55,117 nt of DNA from Subtercola vilae (GTDB lineage: Bacteria > Actinomycetota > Actinomycetes > Actinomycetales > Microbacteriaceae), in assembly GCF_004923255.1 (NCBI RefSeq), contig NZ_QYRT01000024.1:1-55117 (forward strand), read 5' to 3'. Made by a program: the position numbers and the translations under genes. The notes beneath the pieces are model-generated. The model was not told the origin of the DNA and searched no databases. It saw only the letters and a list, made by a program, of their open reading frames with translations. Each line of letters opens with the position of its first letter. The stretch's first letter is position 1. Shown piece after piece: positions 37,604 through 46,917 of this stretch.

Positions 37604-37609
37604 TCAAGG

Positions 37610-37957
37610 GTGCCGAGTAGAAACGCGAACCCCATCGAGCAGCCGACTGTCGAGAACATCGACCTGTCGTCGATTCTGGTCGCCCTCAGCGAGCCGGTTC
37701 GATTGGGCATCGTCGCCGCGCTGGCATCGCACGACGGTGATGTCGCGTGCGGAACCTTCGATCTCCCCGTTGCAAAATCAACCTCGTCGCACCACTTCAA
37801 GGTTCTGCGCGAGTCGGGAGTCATGCACCAGTACGACGAGGGTACGCGCCGGTTGAACCGCCTGCGCCGCGCAGACCTCGACGCACGCTTCCCGGGGTTG
37901 CTCGACCTGATCATCGCTGAAGGGCGCCAGGTGGTCGTACCGATCATTGGTCCCTGA
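37610..37957 (+). CDS. ArsR-family transcriptional regulator
   Basis: The product has 115 residues, one winged helix-turn-helix (about 20-95) with SEPVRLGIVAAL, recognition helix region LPVAKSTSSHHFKVLRESGVM and a wing ending in EGTRRLNRLRRADL. The metal-binding ELCVCD motif of ArsR/SmtB is absent; a single cysteine (DVACGTFD) is in the place seen in non-metal members. It is divergent from an LLM oxidoreductase gene and shares its operator region, so it is probably the repressor of that gene, perhaps responding to a substrate of the enzyme. Confidence 0.9.
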   Translation: MPSRNANPIEQPTVENIDLSSILVALSEPVRLGIVAALASHDGDVACGTFDLPVAKSTSSHHFKVLRESGVMHQYDEGTRRLNRLRRADLDARFPGLLDLIIAEGRQVVVPIIGP

Positions 37958-38023
37958 AGAGGGGCGCATAAGCGTATACAGGCGCGTGTATAGGTGTAGG
38001 TGTAGGCCCCGGATGCCCGGCAG

Positions 38024-38374
38024 TTAGTTGACCGGACCGGTCAGCTTCTCGCCCGGGCCCTGCCCGATCGCGTCGGGGAAGGGCGAGGCCTCGCGAAAGG
38101 CGAGCTGCAGCGAACGGAGGCCGTCGCGGAGGCTGCGGGCGTGCATATCGCCGATCTCCGGCGCCCCGGCGGTGACGAGGCCGGCGAGGGCGATAATCAG
38201 CTTGCGGGCCTCGTCGAGGTCGAGCTGGTGTTCGGGATCGTCGGCCAGACCGACCTTCACGGCGGCGGCACTCATGAGATGCACGGCCGTGGTGGTGATG
38301 ACTTCGACGGCTTGAACATCGGCGATGTCGCGGGCCGCGTCGGTTGATTCGGTGTCGGGGTAGACGTCGCTCAT
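38024..38374 (-). CDS. DUF1844 domain protein
   Basis: The product has 116 residues. ITTTAVHLMSAAAVKVGLAD and LDEARKLIIALAGLVTAGAP are the conserved DUF1844 segments, predicted helical. Function is unknown. Members are regularly found beside infC in actinobacteria, as here, on the opposite strand. ATG 38374 has no clear Shine-Dalgarno. Confidence 0.88.
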   Translation of the reverse strand: MSDVYPDTESTDAARDIADVQAVEVITTTAVHLMSAAAVKVGLADDPEHQLDLDEARKLIIALAGLVTAGAPEIGDMHARSLRDGLRSLQLAFREASPFPDAIGQGPGEKLTGPVN

Positions 38375-38672
38375 GGGAATTCGTGTTCCGTTCTTTCGTA
38401 TTGGCCAGAGAGTCTGTTAGACTTGTAGGCGGCTCTGAGACTGTCAGGTTTCAGAGCGAAAGTGGAGATTCTCCCACCCGCGCTTGACCACTAATAAGGT
38501 TACCGGGTTGATTGCACTCCGCCGGCTCCTCGCAAGAGGTTTCGGTAGACAGGGTGTGGTGCGTTGTGAGCAGGTTTTTTCTGCGATTGCGCGGTGAGGT
38601 TCATTTTCGCGTGCCCCGGTTTCATGCCGAGGGTGCAGCCGAACATCCCACCGCTTCATAAAGGAGTAACGC
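38375..38672 (+). promoter_or_regulatory. infC operon promoter and structured leader
   Basis: This 298-nt gap has no gene. A -10-like TAGACT lies at 38418-38423 with a poor -35. Downstream, GCTCTGA (38432-38438) pairs with TCAGAGC (38451-38457), a second small GTGGAG/CTCCCAC hairpin follows, and near 38563-38577 GCAGGTTTTTTCTGC gives a small stem with a T6 run. A long leader of this kind suggests attenuation or ribosomal-protein autoregulation of infC-rpmI-rplT, as known in other bacteria; it is not proven here. Confidence 0.5.
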
Positions 38673-39281
38673 ATCAGCGATCCCCGTACAAACGACCGTA
38701 TACGAGTACCCGAGGTTCGCCTCGTGGGTCCGGCCGGTGAGCAGGTTGGCGTCGTCAGTATCGACGTCGCCCTCAAACTCGCGCAAGAGGCAGACCTTGA
38801 CCTGGTTGAGGTGGCGCCGAACTCGAAGCCGCCCGTGGCCAAGATCATGGACTACGGAAAGTTCAAGTACGAAGCCGCCCAGAAGGCGAAAGAGGCCCGG
38901 CGCAACCAGGCCAACACGATCCTCAAAGAGGTTCGCTTTCGCCTGAAGATCGATGTGCACGACTACGAGACCAAGCGGAAGCGCGCCGAAGGCTTTCTCA
39001 AGGCCGGTGACAAGGTCAAAGCAATGATCCTGTTCCGTGGCCGCGAGCAGTCACGCCCCGACCAGGGTGTGCGCCTTCTCCAAAGATTTGCCGAAGACGT
39101 TTCGGAGTTCGGTTCTGTCGAATCGAGCCCGACCATCGACGGCCGAAACATGGTCATGGTGATTGGCCCTCTGAAGAACAAGTCAGAGGCCAAAGCCGAG
39201 GCCAACGCCCAACGCGCTGCAGCGAAGACCCGTGAGGCCCCGGCCGACACGGTGGCCGAGCCCGCAGCTGCAGCCGAATAA
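38673..39281 (+). CDS. infC: Translation initiation factor IF-3 (ATC start)
   Basis: The product has 202 residues. The best start is ATC at 38673: AAGGAG (38661-38666) is 6 nt upstream, and the frame from there reads the family N-terminus [19 protein letters not shown], which an ATG or GTG start further in would cut off (first GTG at 38724). infC with a rare AUU/AUC start is well known; IF-3 discriminates against such codons and so represses its own translation. The N domain ([30 protein letters not shown]) and C domain ([12 protein letters not shown]) are complete; an Ala/Glu-rich tail of about 30 residues follows. Confidence 0.94.
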   Translation: MSDPRTNDRIRVPEVRLVGPAGEQVGVVSIDVALKLAQEADLDLVEVAPNSKPPVAKIMDYGKFKYEAAQKAKEARRNQANTILKEVRFRLKIDVHDYETKRKRAEGFLKAGDKVKAMILFRGREQSRPDQGVRLLQRFAEDVSEFGSVESSPTIDGRNMVMVIGPLKNKSEAKAEANAQRAAAKTREAPADTVAEPAAAAE

Positions 39282-39308
39282 CTTTTTCACACCAACGAGG
39301 AGACAACT

Positions 39309-39503
39309 ATGCCCAAGCAGAAGACCCATTCCGGGGCCAAGAAGCGTTTCAAGATCACCGGAACCGGCAAGGTCATGAAGCAGCAGGCCGGCATGCGCCA
39401 CAACCTGGAAGTGAAGTCGGGCCAGCGCAAGCGCCGCCTGAACACCGACCAGGTTCTTGCACCGCAAGACGCCAAGGTCATCAAGAAGCTCCTCGGCCTG
39501 TAA
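39309..39503 (+). CDS. rpmI: Ribosomal protein bL35
   Basis: The product has 64 residues, very basic, with [21 protein letters not shown] and KRRLN. It is a 50S subunit protein. ATG 39309 has GAGGAG before it. It lies between infC and rplT in the conserved IF-3 operon. Confidence 0.98.
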   Translation: MPKQKTHSGAKKRFKITGTGKVMKQQAGMRHNLEVKSGQRKRRLNTDQVLAPQDAKVIKKLLGL

Positions 39504-39534
39504 TACCGCGACGACGATAAAGGATTAGATAGAA

Positions 39535-39930
39535 ATGGCAAGAGTAAAGAGGGCCGTAAACGCCCACAAGAAGCGTCGCGTAATTCTCGAACGCGCCGAG
39601 GGCTACCGTGGCCAGCGTTCACGTCTGTACCGCAAGGCAAAAGAGCAGGTCACCCACTCGCTCGTCTACTCGTACCGCGACCGCCGCGCCCGCAAGGGTG
39701 ACTTCCGTCGCCTGTGGATCCAGCGCATCAACGCCGCTGCCCGCCTGAACGGCCTCACGTACAACCGCCTCATCCAGGGCCTCGCCTTGGCCGGCATCGA
39801 GGTCGACCGTCGCATTCTCGCCGACCTCGCCGTCACCGAGCCCGCCACCTTCGCGGCCCTGGTTGCCAGCGCCAAGGCAGCACTGCCCGAAGACACGTCA
39901 GCCCCCAAGGTCGACGCTGCAGCACTGTAG
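39535..39930 (+). CDS. rplT: Ribosomal protein bL20
   Basis: The product has 131 residues. [35 protein letters not shown] and [11 protein letters not shown] are diagnostic; the last 15 residues are a short extra tail. It is essential for early 50S assembly and in several bacteria represses its own operon by binding the leader. ATG 39535 has AAAGGAT upstream. Confidence 0.98.
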   Translation: MARVKRAVNAHKKRRVILERAEGYRGQRSRLYRKAKEQVTHSLVYSYRDRRARKGDFRRLWIQRINAAARLNGLTYNRLIQGLALAGIEVDRRILADLAVTEPATFAALVASAKAALPEDTSAPKVDAAAL

Positions 39931-40022
39931 TAAATTCTGAGCCGGTCCCCGCCCGGCTCAGGCATAAATTTCGGCAGCCAGCTTGGCCGAAAATCAACTC
40001 AATATCTGCTTGACTTGGTTAC

Positions 40023-40829
40023 ATGCTTGATAATCCGCGTTCACCGCGTGTTCGGGCCGTAGCCAAACTTGCCAAGAAGGGAGCCCGGTCTGAGACCGGG
40101 CTCTTTCTCTTGGAGGGGCCGCAGGCGGTTGCCGAGGCGCTTGCCTTCAGTCCCCAACTGGTAGTAGAGCTCTACGCCACCCCCACCGCCCTCGAGCGGT
40201 ACACCGACATCGCGCAGACCGCGGTGGATGCCGGCGTCGATGTCGAATTCGTCTCTGAGCAGGTGCTCGAGGCCATGTCTGACACGGTCACGCCCCAGGG
40301 CTTCATCGCTGTCTGCCACCAGTTTCCTACCGCGATCAAAGACATCTTCGCGGCGAAACCGAAGCTCATCGCCATTCTCGAAGAGGTGCGCGACCCGGGT
40401 AACGCGGGCACCATCATCCGGGCCGCGGATGCTGCCGGTGCCGATGCCGTGATTCTCACGGGTCGTTCTGTCGATCTCTACAACCCCAAGGTCGTGCGTT
40501 CGACGACGGGTTCGCTCTTTCACCTGCCGGTCGCTGTCGAGGCGACTCTTGCCGATGTGCGCCGCCGCGCGCTCGAAGCCGGTATGCAGGTACTCGCCGC
40601 TGATATCAAGGGCGACAACCTGTTGGAGATCCGCTCAACCGGGTTGCTTGAAGCGCCGACCGCATGGTTGTTCGGCAATGAGGCGCGTGGGCTCACCGAC
40701 GATGACCTCAAGTTCGCCGACCGCTCCATCTCTGTGCCCATCTACGGCAAGGCCGAGTCGATGAACCTCGCCACGGCGGCGTCGGTATGCCTCTACGAGA
40801 GCGCGTTCGCGCAGCACGAGGCGCGCTGA
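40023..40829 (+). CDS. TrmH/SpoU family RNA 2'-O-methyltransferase
   Basis: The product has 268 residues. An N-terminal substrate-binding domain (RAVAKLAKKGARSETGLFLLEGPQAVAEAL) is followed by the SPOUT catalytic domain with motif 1 DPGNAGTIIRAADAAGAD, motif 2 LFGNEARGL and motif 3 SVPIYGKAESMNLATAAS. The target RNA is unknown (RlmB- or TsnR-like 23S sites are typical). A hairpin GAGCCCGGTCTGAGACCGGGCTC (in part) lies inside its start, at 40080-40101. Position between rplT and pheS is conserved in the phylum. Confidence 0.93.
   Translation: MLDNPRSPRVRAVAKLAKKGARSETGLFLLEGPQAVAEALAFSPQLVVELYATPTALERYTDIAQTAVDAGVDVEFVSEQVLEAMSDTVTPQGFIAVCHQFPTAIKDIFAAKPKLIAILEEVRDPGNAGTIIRAADAAGADAVILTGRSVDLYNPKVVRSTTGSLFHLPVAVEATLADVRRRALEAGMQVLAADIKGDNLLEIRSTGLLEAPTAWLFGNEARGLTDDDLKFADRSISVPIYGKAESMNLATAASVCLYESAFAQHEAR
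40080..40102 (+). other. Strong hairpin with T-run-like tail inside the TrmH-family gene
   Basis: GAGCCCGGTCT and AGACCGGGCTC form an 11-bp perfect stem with a 1-nt centre (as RNA, about 9 bp with a small loop), followed by TTTCTCTT. It starts 58 nt into the coding region, where it could act as an attenuator or terminator of the rplT transcript. Confidence 0.5.
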
Positions 40830-40921
40830 CCGTTCTCCCCAGTGGCACGTGCTCGGCCGGCTTTCCACAGGTCGTGCCGAGCGCCTGCCGTGGCGCGGCA
40901 TCGCCGCTAAACTTGTGTCTC

Positions 40922-41968
40922 GTGTCAGATCCCACTCCCGTAGTTCTCACCGAAGATTCCGTCAACGAGGCGGTTGCCAGCGCGCTGGCCGCCATCGACG
41001 CCGTCAGCGACACCGCCACGTTCAAGGCGGTGCGCATCGCCCACACGGGCGAAGCGTCGCCGTTGTCGCGGCTGAACGGCCAGCTCAAGAGCCTCCCGAA
41101 CGACCAGAAGGCTGCCGCCGGCAAGCTCATGGGGCAGGCGCGCGGCCGGGTGAACCAGGCTCTCGCGGCGAAAGAGGCCGACGTCGTGGCGCTCGAGAGT
41201 GCAGCGCAGCTCGCGGCGGAGGCGGTCGACGTCACGGCGCTGCCGGTGCGCAAAAAGCTGGGTGCGCGTCATCCGCTGTCGCTGCTTCAAGACAAGGTGG
41301 GCGACATCTTCGTCGGCATGGGCTGGGAGGTGGCGGAGGGCCCCGAACTCGAGAACGAGTGGTTCAACTTCGATGCGCTGAACTTCGACCCCGATCATCC
41401 GGCACGCGCGATGCAAGACACATTCTTCGTCGAGCCTGTTTCATCGCACCTCTTGTTGCGCACGCACACGTCACCGGTTCAGGTGCGCTCACTGCTGACG
41501 CGCGAGCTGCCCGTCTACGTCATCGCGCCGGGCCGCACGTACCGAACCGACGAACTCGACGCGACGCACACCCCTGTCTTCAGCCAGATCGAGGGCATCG
41601 CCGTCGACAAGGGCCTCACTATGGCGCACCTGCGCGGCACGCTCGAGTTCTTCGCGCGCCAGATGTTCGGCGACGAAGCCAAGATTCGCCTGCGCCCCAA
41701 CTATTTTCCGTTCACCGAACCGAGTGCCGAGATGGATGTCTGGCAGCCAGGCGCGAAGGGTGGCGCGCGGTGGGTCGAGTGGGGTGGCTGCGGCATGGTC
41801 AACCCGAACGTGCTTCGTTCTGCCGGAATCGACCCCGACGAGTACTCGGGCTTCGCTTTCGGTGTCGGTATTGAACGAACTCTGCAGTTCCGCAACAACC
41901 TGAACGACATGCGCGACATGGTCGAGGGCGACGTGCGGTTCAGCCAGCAGTTCGGAATGGTGGTCTAG
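40922..41968 (+). CDS. pheS: Phenylalanine-tRNA ligase alpha subunit
   Basis: The product has 348 residues. An N-terminal coiled-coil segment precedes the class II core with HPLSLLQDKVGDIFVGMGW, RTHTSPVQ, VIAPGRTYR (motif 2) and GFAFGVGIERTLQ (motif 3). GTG 40922 has TAAACT (40908-40913) ending 8 nt upstream and no Shine-Dalgarno, consistent with a leaderless mRNA. pheT follows after 4 nt. Confidence 0.98.
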   Translation: MSDPTPVVLTEDSVNEAVASALAAIDAVSDTATFKAVRIAHTGEASPLSRLNGQLKSLPNDQKAAAGKLMGQARGRVNQALAAKEADVVALESAAQLAAEAVDVTALPVRKKLGARHPLSLLQDKVGDIFVGMGWEVAEGPELENEWFNFDALNFDPDHPARAMQDTFFVEPVSSHLLLRTHTSPVQVRSLLTRELPVYVIAPGRTYRTDELDATHTPVFSQIEGIAVDKGLTMAHLRGTLEFFARQMFGDEAKIRLRPNYFPFTEPSAEMDVWQPGAKGGARWVEWGGCGMVNPNVLRSAGIDPDEYSGFAFGVGIERTLQFRNNLNDMRDMVEGDVRFSQQFGMVV

Positions 41969-41972
41969 GTTC

Positions 41973-44522
41973 ATGCGTATTCCCATTAGTTGGCTCTCAG
42001 AGTTCGTCGAACTTCCGGTCGGTACGTCGGTCGACGACATCCACGCTGCGCTGGTGAGCGTCGGGCTCGAAGAAGAGGGCTCCCACGACTTCGACATCGA
42101 CGGCCCCGTCGTGGTCGGTGAGGTGCTCGAATTCTCCGAAGAGCCCCAGACGAACGGCAAGACCATCCGCTGGTGCAGCGTTCGAGTGGCCCCACCGGGC
42201 GTCGCTGCTGCCGACGGCGGGGCGGATGTTCGGGGCATCGTGTGCGGAGCCCCGAACTTCTTCGTGGGTGACAAAGTGGTGGTGACCCTCCCCGGCGCCG
42301 TTCTGCCCGGGGGCTTCGCCATCGCCGCCCGCAAGACCTACGGCCACATCTCCGACGGCATGATCGCCTCGGCGCGTGAGCTCGGCCTCGGCGAAGAACA
42401 CGACGGTATTCTGCGACTCGCGAGCCTCGGTCTCGACCCCGAGGTCGGCACCGATGCGCTCAACCTGCTCGGCCTCGACGACGCCGCAGTAGAGGTGAAC
42501 GTCACCCCTGACCGCGGGTACGCCTTCTCCATCCGCGGAATCGCGCGCGAGTACGCGCACGCCACCGGCGTGGTGTTCCGTGACCCCGCGGTCGAGCTGC
42601 AGAGCGCCACCGCCGATCTCGATGCCCACTCGGGAGTCGAGGTGACCATCGATGATCGTGCACCCATCCGTGGCCGCGTCGGCGCGAGCGTTTTCGTCAC
42701 GCGCGTCGTGCGCGGCGTCGATGCTGCGGCCGCCACCCCGTCATGGATGATCGCGCGGCTGAAACTCGCCGGCATCCGGTCGGTCTCGCTGCTGGTCGAC
42801 ATCACGAACTACGTCATGATCGAGCTCGGGCAGCCGCTGCACGGGTACGACCTCGACCGTCTCGACGGCCCGATCGTCGTGCGCCGAGCTGAGCCCGGCG
42901 AGACCCTGACGACGCTCGACTCGCACGTGCGCACACTCGACGGTGAAGACCTGGTCATCGCCGACGCCAGTGGCGCGATCGGCCTGGCCGGGGTGATGGG
43001 CGGTCTCTCGACCGAGATCACCGACGAAACCGTCGATGTGCTCATCGAAGCGGCCAACTTCGACCCGGTGACCATCGCACGCACGGTTCGGCGCCACAAA
43101 CTGCCGAGCGAAGCCTCAAAACGTTTCGAACGCGGAGTCGACCCCGAGGTCGCTGCTGCTGCTGCGGCACGAGCCGTTCAGCTCATCGAAGAACTCGCCG
43201 GCGGCCACGCCGACTCGCTCGGCTCTCGGTATCACGCGCACGAACAGCTCACCCCCATCTTCTTGCCCGATGCGTACATCTCGAGCCTCGTTGGTGTCGA
43301 CTACACCGACGCCGAGATCACCGACTCGCTCATCGAGATCGGTGCCACGCTCGAGTACGCGCACGACGGTCTGCTCGTCGCGCCCCCGAGCTGGCGCCCC
43401 GACCTCACCCACAAGGCGACGCTGGCCGAAGAGGTCGCGCGCATCGTGGGGTACGCGCGTATTCCGAGCATTATTCCGGTGGCTCCCTCTGGTCGAGGTT
43501 TCACCCGCGAGCAGAAGCTTCGACGGCTCGCCGGCGACACTCTGGCCGCCAGCGGTTCGACCGAGGTTCTTGGCTCGCCGTTCGTGAATGCCGAGCTGAA
43601 CACCGTCTTCGGCTCAGCCGACGGTTCCCCCGTCACCGCGATCAAGCTGGCCAACCCACTCGACGCTGAATCGCCGTTCCTTCGCACGTCGACCCTGCCC
43701 GGGCTCATCGACATCGCTCGGCGCAACCTGTCGCGCGGTCTCACCGACCTCGCTCTCTTCGAGGTCGGTGCTGTCTTCCTTCCCGAACCAGGTGTGACCT
43801 ACGGGGTGACCGAGGTTCCACTCGGTGCCAGCTTGCCCTCTGCCGAGACGCTCGCCGAACTGAACGCGAGTATTCCGCCGCAGCCGTGGCACGTTGGCCT
43901 GCTGTTCCTTGGCAACTCGGTCGACAAGCAGCCCGGCCAGAACGCCATTCCCGTGGGCGTCGCCGACGCTCTCGATACCGTGCGGCTGCTCGCCGACGCG
44001 CTCGATGTGCCCGTCTCGGTGCGTCAGGGCAGTCACGCAGCGATGCACCCGGGCCGAACGGCCGAAGTGACCGTGGCACTGCCGACCGGTGACGAGGTGC
44101 TCGTGGGTTACGTGGGCGAACTTCTGCCGGCTCTTGCTGAGCAGTATCATCTGCCGCGCGTCGTGGCCGTCGCCGAAATCGACCTCAGCGCGCTCATCGA
44201 GCTTGCGGCACGCAGTGTTGAGGCCACTCCGCTGGCGGGGTACCCGGCGGCAACGCAAGATGTCTCGCTGGTGGTGGCCGAGACGGTGGCCGCCGGCGAA
44301 GTTCAGCGTGCGGTGGCTGCCGGGGCGGGCGAGCTCCTCGAGAGCATCCGGCTCGTTGATGACTACCGTTCGACGGGGATCGACGAGGGCTACAAGTCGC
44401 TCACGTTCGCCTTGCGTTTTCGCGCGTCAGACCGCACCCTCACCGCGGCCGAGGCGAGCGATTCGCGGCTCGCGGGTGTCGCAGAGGCTGTGCGCCAGTT
44501 CGGGGCGGTCGTTCGGGAGTAG
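41973..44522 (+). CDS. pheT: Phenylalanine-tRNA ligase beta subunit
   Basis: The product has 849 residues. An N-terminal tRNA-binding (EMAP-like) domain, B3/B4 editing domain (PGETLTTLDSHVRTLDGEDLVIAD, GLAGVMGG), B5 domain, catalytic-like core and C-terminal ferredoxin-like anticodon-binding domain (AGYPAATQDVSLVV to the end) are all present. It forms the (alpha-beta)2 enzyme with PheS. ATG 41973, 4 nt behind pheS. Confidence 0.98.
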   Translation: MRIPISWLSEFVELPVGTSVDDIHAALVSVGLEEEGSHDFDIDGPVVVGEVLEFSEEPQTNGKTIRWCSVRVAPPGVAAADGGADVRGIVCGAPNFFVGDKVVVTLPGAVLPGGFAIAARKTYGHISDGMIASARELGLGEEHDGILRLASLGLDPEVGTDALNLLGLDDAAVEVNVTPDRGYAFSIRGIAREYAHATGVVFRDPAVELQSATADLDAHSGVEVTIDDRAPIRGRVGASVFVTRVVRGVDAAAATPSWMIARLKLAGIRSVSLLVDITNYVMIELGQPLHGYDLDRLDGPIVVRRAEPGETLTTLDSHVRTLDGEDLVIADASGAIGLAGVMGGLSTEITDETVDVLIEAANFDPVTIARTVRRHKLPSEASKRFERGVDPEVAAAAAARAVQLIEELAGGHADSLGSRYHAHEQLTPIFLPDAYISSLVGVDYTDAEITDSLIEIGATLEYAHDGLLVAPPSWRPDLTHKATLAEEVARIVGYARIPSIIPVAPSGRGFTREQKLRRLAGDTLAASGSTEVLGSPFVNAELNTVFGSADGSPVTAIKLANPLDAESPFLRTSTLPGLIDIARRNLSRGLTDLALFEVGAVFLPEPGVTYGVTEVPLGASLPSAETLAELNASIPPQPWHVGLLFLGNSVDKQPGQNAIPVGVADALDTVRLLADALDVPVSVRQGSHAAMHPGRTAEVTVALPTGDEVLVGYVGELLPALAEQYHLPRVVAVAEIDLSALIELAARSVEATPLAGYPAATQDVSLVVAETVAAGEVQRAVAAGAGELLESIRLVDDYRSTGIDEGYKSLTFALRFRASDRTLTAAEASDSRLAGVAEAVRQFGAVVRE

Positions 44523-44588
44523 CGAGTGGCGCGCGGAGGCATCACCGCCGCGCGCTTCGCTCGTTCGTGGGCGCGGTAGATTTGAGGC

Positions 44589-45635
44589 ATGTCTTTTTCG
44601 GTTGCTGTAGCGGGCGCAAGCGGGTATGCGGGTGGCGAGCTCTTGAGGCTCCTGGCGAATCACCCCGAGTTCGAGGTGCGAACCGTGACCGCGAACACCA
44701 ATGCCGGCCAGCCGTTGCTGGCGGTGCACCCGCACCTGCGCTCGTACGGCGACCTCGTTCTCAGCGAGACAACGACCGCTGCCCTGAACGGGCACGACAT
44801 CGTGTTTCTGGCGCTGCCGCATGGTAAATCGGGCGTGATCACCGAAACGCTCGACCCTGAAACCCTTGTCGTCGATTGCGGGGCCGATCACCGGCTCACC
44901 AATGAGGCCGACTGGGCGAAGTTCTACGGCGGCGACTTCTTCGGCGCGTGGCCCTATGGCCTGCCCGAGCTTCTCATCGAGAACCATGCGCAGCAGCGCT
45001 CACAGCTCGTCGGTGTGAAACGCATCGCTGTGCCCGGTTGCAACGTGACCGCTATCAGCCTCGGGCTCGCGCCGGGTCTGCGTGCCGGGGTCATCCAGCC
45101 GGTCGATCTCGTGGCCGTTCTTGCGGTGGGGCCGTCGGGCGCCGGCAAGAGTCTCCGCACGAACCTGCTCGCGAGCGAGATTCTCGGCTCGGCCAGCGCG
45201 TACGCCGTGGGCGGCACCCACCGACACAACCCCGAGATCGTGCAGAACCTCAGCGCGGCCGCCGGTACGAAGGTCACGGTGTCGTTTACCCCGGTGCTGA
45301 TTCCCGCGGCCCGTGGCATCCTCGCCACCTCGACCGCGCGGCTCGCCGCCGGCATCAGCGCCCACGACGTGCGTTCGGCCTGGGTCAACGCCTACGCTGA
45401 CGAGCCGTTTGTGCACGTGCTGCCCGAGGGCCAGTTTCCGAGCATGTCCGACGTGATCGGTGCCAACACCGCGCTCATCGGCATCGCCGTCGACGAGGCT
45501 GCCGACCGCGTGGTCACGGTCACCGCGATCGACAACCTCGTGAAGGGCACCGCGGGCGCGGCCATCCAGTCGGCGAACATCGCGCTGGGGCTGCCAGAGA
45601 CGCTGGGCCTGCCCCTGAACGGCCTGGCCCCGTGA
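44589..45635 (+). CDS. argC: N-acetyl-gamma-glutamyl-phosphate reductase
   Basis: The product has 348 residues. NADP-binding [14 protein letters not shown] near the N-terminus and catalytic C151 in AVPGCNVTA, plus GPSGAGKS and GTHRHNPEI. Third step of arginine synthesis. ATG 44589 has TAGATT (44577-44582) ending 6 nt upstream and no Shine-Dalgarno: probably leaderless and the start of the arg operon. I see no clear ARG box in the 66-nt gap behind pheT. Confidence 0.98.
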   Translation: MSFSVAVAGASGYAGGELLRLLANHPEFEVRTVTANTNAGQPLLAVHPHLRSYGDLVLSETTTAALNGHDIVFLALPHGKSGVITETLDPETLVVDCGADHRLTNEADWAKFYGGDFFGAWPYGLPELLIENHAQQRSQLVGVKRIAVPGCNVTAISLGLAPGLRAGVIQPVDLVAVLAVGPSGAGKSLRTNLLASEILGSASAYAVGGTHRHNPEIVQNLSAAAGTKVTVSFTPVLIPAARGILATSTARLAAGISAHDVRSAWVNAYADEPFVHVLPEGQFPSMSDVIGANTALIGIAVDEAADRVVTVTAIDNLVKGTAGAAIQSANIALGLPETLGLPLNGLAP

Positions 45636-45750
45636 GTTCGGTGCGCACACATTCGGCCCACCCACTCGGTGAACACCGACGTTCGGCCCGGCCAGTTTGG
45701 CTTCACACACTTTCGTTCCAGCCCGCCCCCAGACCCCCAGGAGTACCTTC

Positions 45751-46917
45751 GTGAGCGTCACAGCCCCCGCCGGATTCGAAGCGGCCGGCATCGCCCGCGG
45801 CCTCAAATCGTCGGGAGACCGCGACCTCGCGCTGGTGGTCAATCGCGGTCCGAGCACCGCGGCCGCCGCCGTCTTCACCTCGAACCGCTGCAAGGCCAAC
45901 CCGATTCTCTGGTCTGAGCAGGTCATTCGTGACGGCTCGGTGTTGGCGGTCATCCTGAATTCGGGCGGAGCGAACTGCTACACGGGTACCTTCGGCTTTC
46001 AGACCACCCACGCCACGGCCGAGGCGGTGGCCGAAGCGCTCTCAGTGTCGGCCGGCGACGTGATCGTGTGCTCGACCGGCCTCATCGGAACCGGCGACCA
46101 GGTCTTTCGCGACAGAGTCGTCGGGGGAGTGCCGGGCGTTGTCGCCGCCCTCACCCAGAATGGCGGCACCGATGCGGCTCTCGCCATCATGACTACCGAT
46201 ACGAAGGCGAAGCAGTCGGTCGCCGCGGGCGATGGATGGTCGATCGGCGGTATGGCGAAGGGCGCCGGTATGCTCGCTCCCGGCCTCGCCACCATGCTCG
46301 TCGTCATCACGACCGATGCCGACCTGCCCGCGGCAGCCCTCGACCGGGCCCTCCGCGCGGCAACCAGAGTGACGTTCGACCGACTCGACTCCGACGGCTG
46401 CATGTCGACCAACGACACCGTGACGCTCATGGCGAGTGGGGCATCCGGAGTCGTACCCGACGAAGCCACCTTCACGGCCGCCCTCACCGGGCTCTGCCAC
46501 GACCTCGCGCTGCAGTTGCAGGCCGATGCCGAGGGGGCCAGCCACGACATCACCATCACCGTGGTCAACGCCGAAGCCGAAGACCAGGCCGTGACCGTGG
46601 GTCGTTCGGTATCGCGCAGCAACCTGTTCAAGGCCGCCATCTTCGGTAACGACCCGAACTGGGGCCGTGTGCTCGCTGCCGTGGGCACCGTCAGCGAGGC
46701 CGAGGCAACGTTCGACCCCTACAACATCGACGTCACCATCAACGGCGTGATGATCTGCAAGGCGGGCGAGCCGTTCGAAGACCGCGACCTCATCGACCTC
46801 ACGCCGCGCGCCGTCACCGTGCTCATCGACCTGCACTCGGGTGACGCGGTCGCGTCGATCTACACGAACGACCTCACTCACGACTACGTGCACGAGAACA
46901 GCGCGTACGCCAGCTGA
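45751..46917 (+). CDS. argJ: Glutamate N-acetyltransferase / amino-acid acetyltransferase
   Basis: The product has 388 residues. It self-cleaves before a threonine, here T181 in [16 protein letters not shown], to give alpha and beta chains. [11 protein letters not shown] is the other family mark. Bifunctional ArgJ recycles acetyl from acetylornithine and can also use acetyl-CoA; which applies cannot be read from sequence. GTG 45751 has AGGAG (45739-45743) at 7 nt. Its stop overlaps the argB ATG. Confidence 0.97.
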   Translation: MSVTAPAGFEAAGIARGLKSSGDRDLALVVNRGPSTAAAAVFTSNRCKANPILWSEQVIRDGSVLAVILNSGGANCYTGTFGFQTTHATAEAVAEALSVSAGDVIVCSTGLIGTGDQVFRDRVVGGVPGVVAALTQNGGTDAALAIMTTDTKAKQSVAAGDGWSIGGMAKGAGMLAPGLATMLVVITTDADLPAAALDRALRAATRVTFDRLDSDGCMSTNDTVTLMASGASGVVPDEATFTAALTGLCHDLALQLQADAEGASHDITITVVNAEAEDQAVTVGRSVSRSNLFKAAIFGNDPNWGRVLAAVGTVSEAEATFDPYNIDVTINGVMICKAGEPFEDRDLIDLTPRAVTVLIDLHSGDAVASIYTNDLTHDYVHENSAYAS

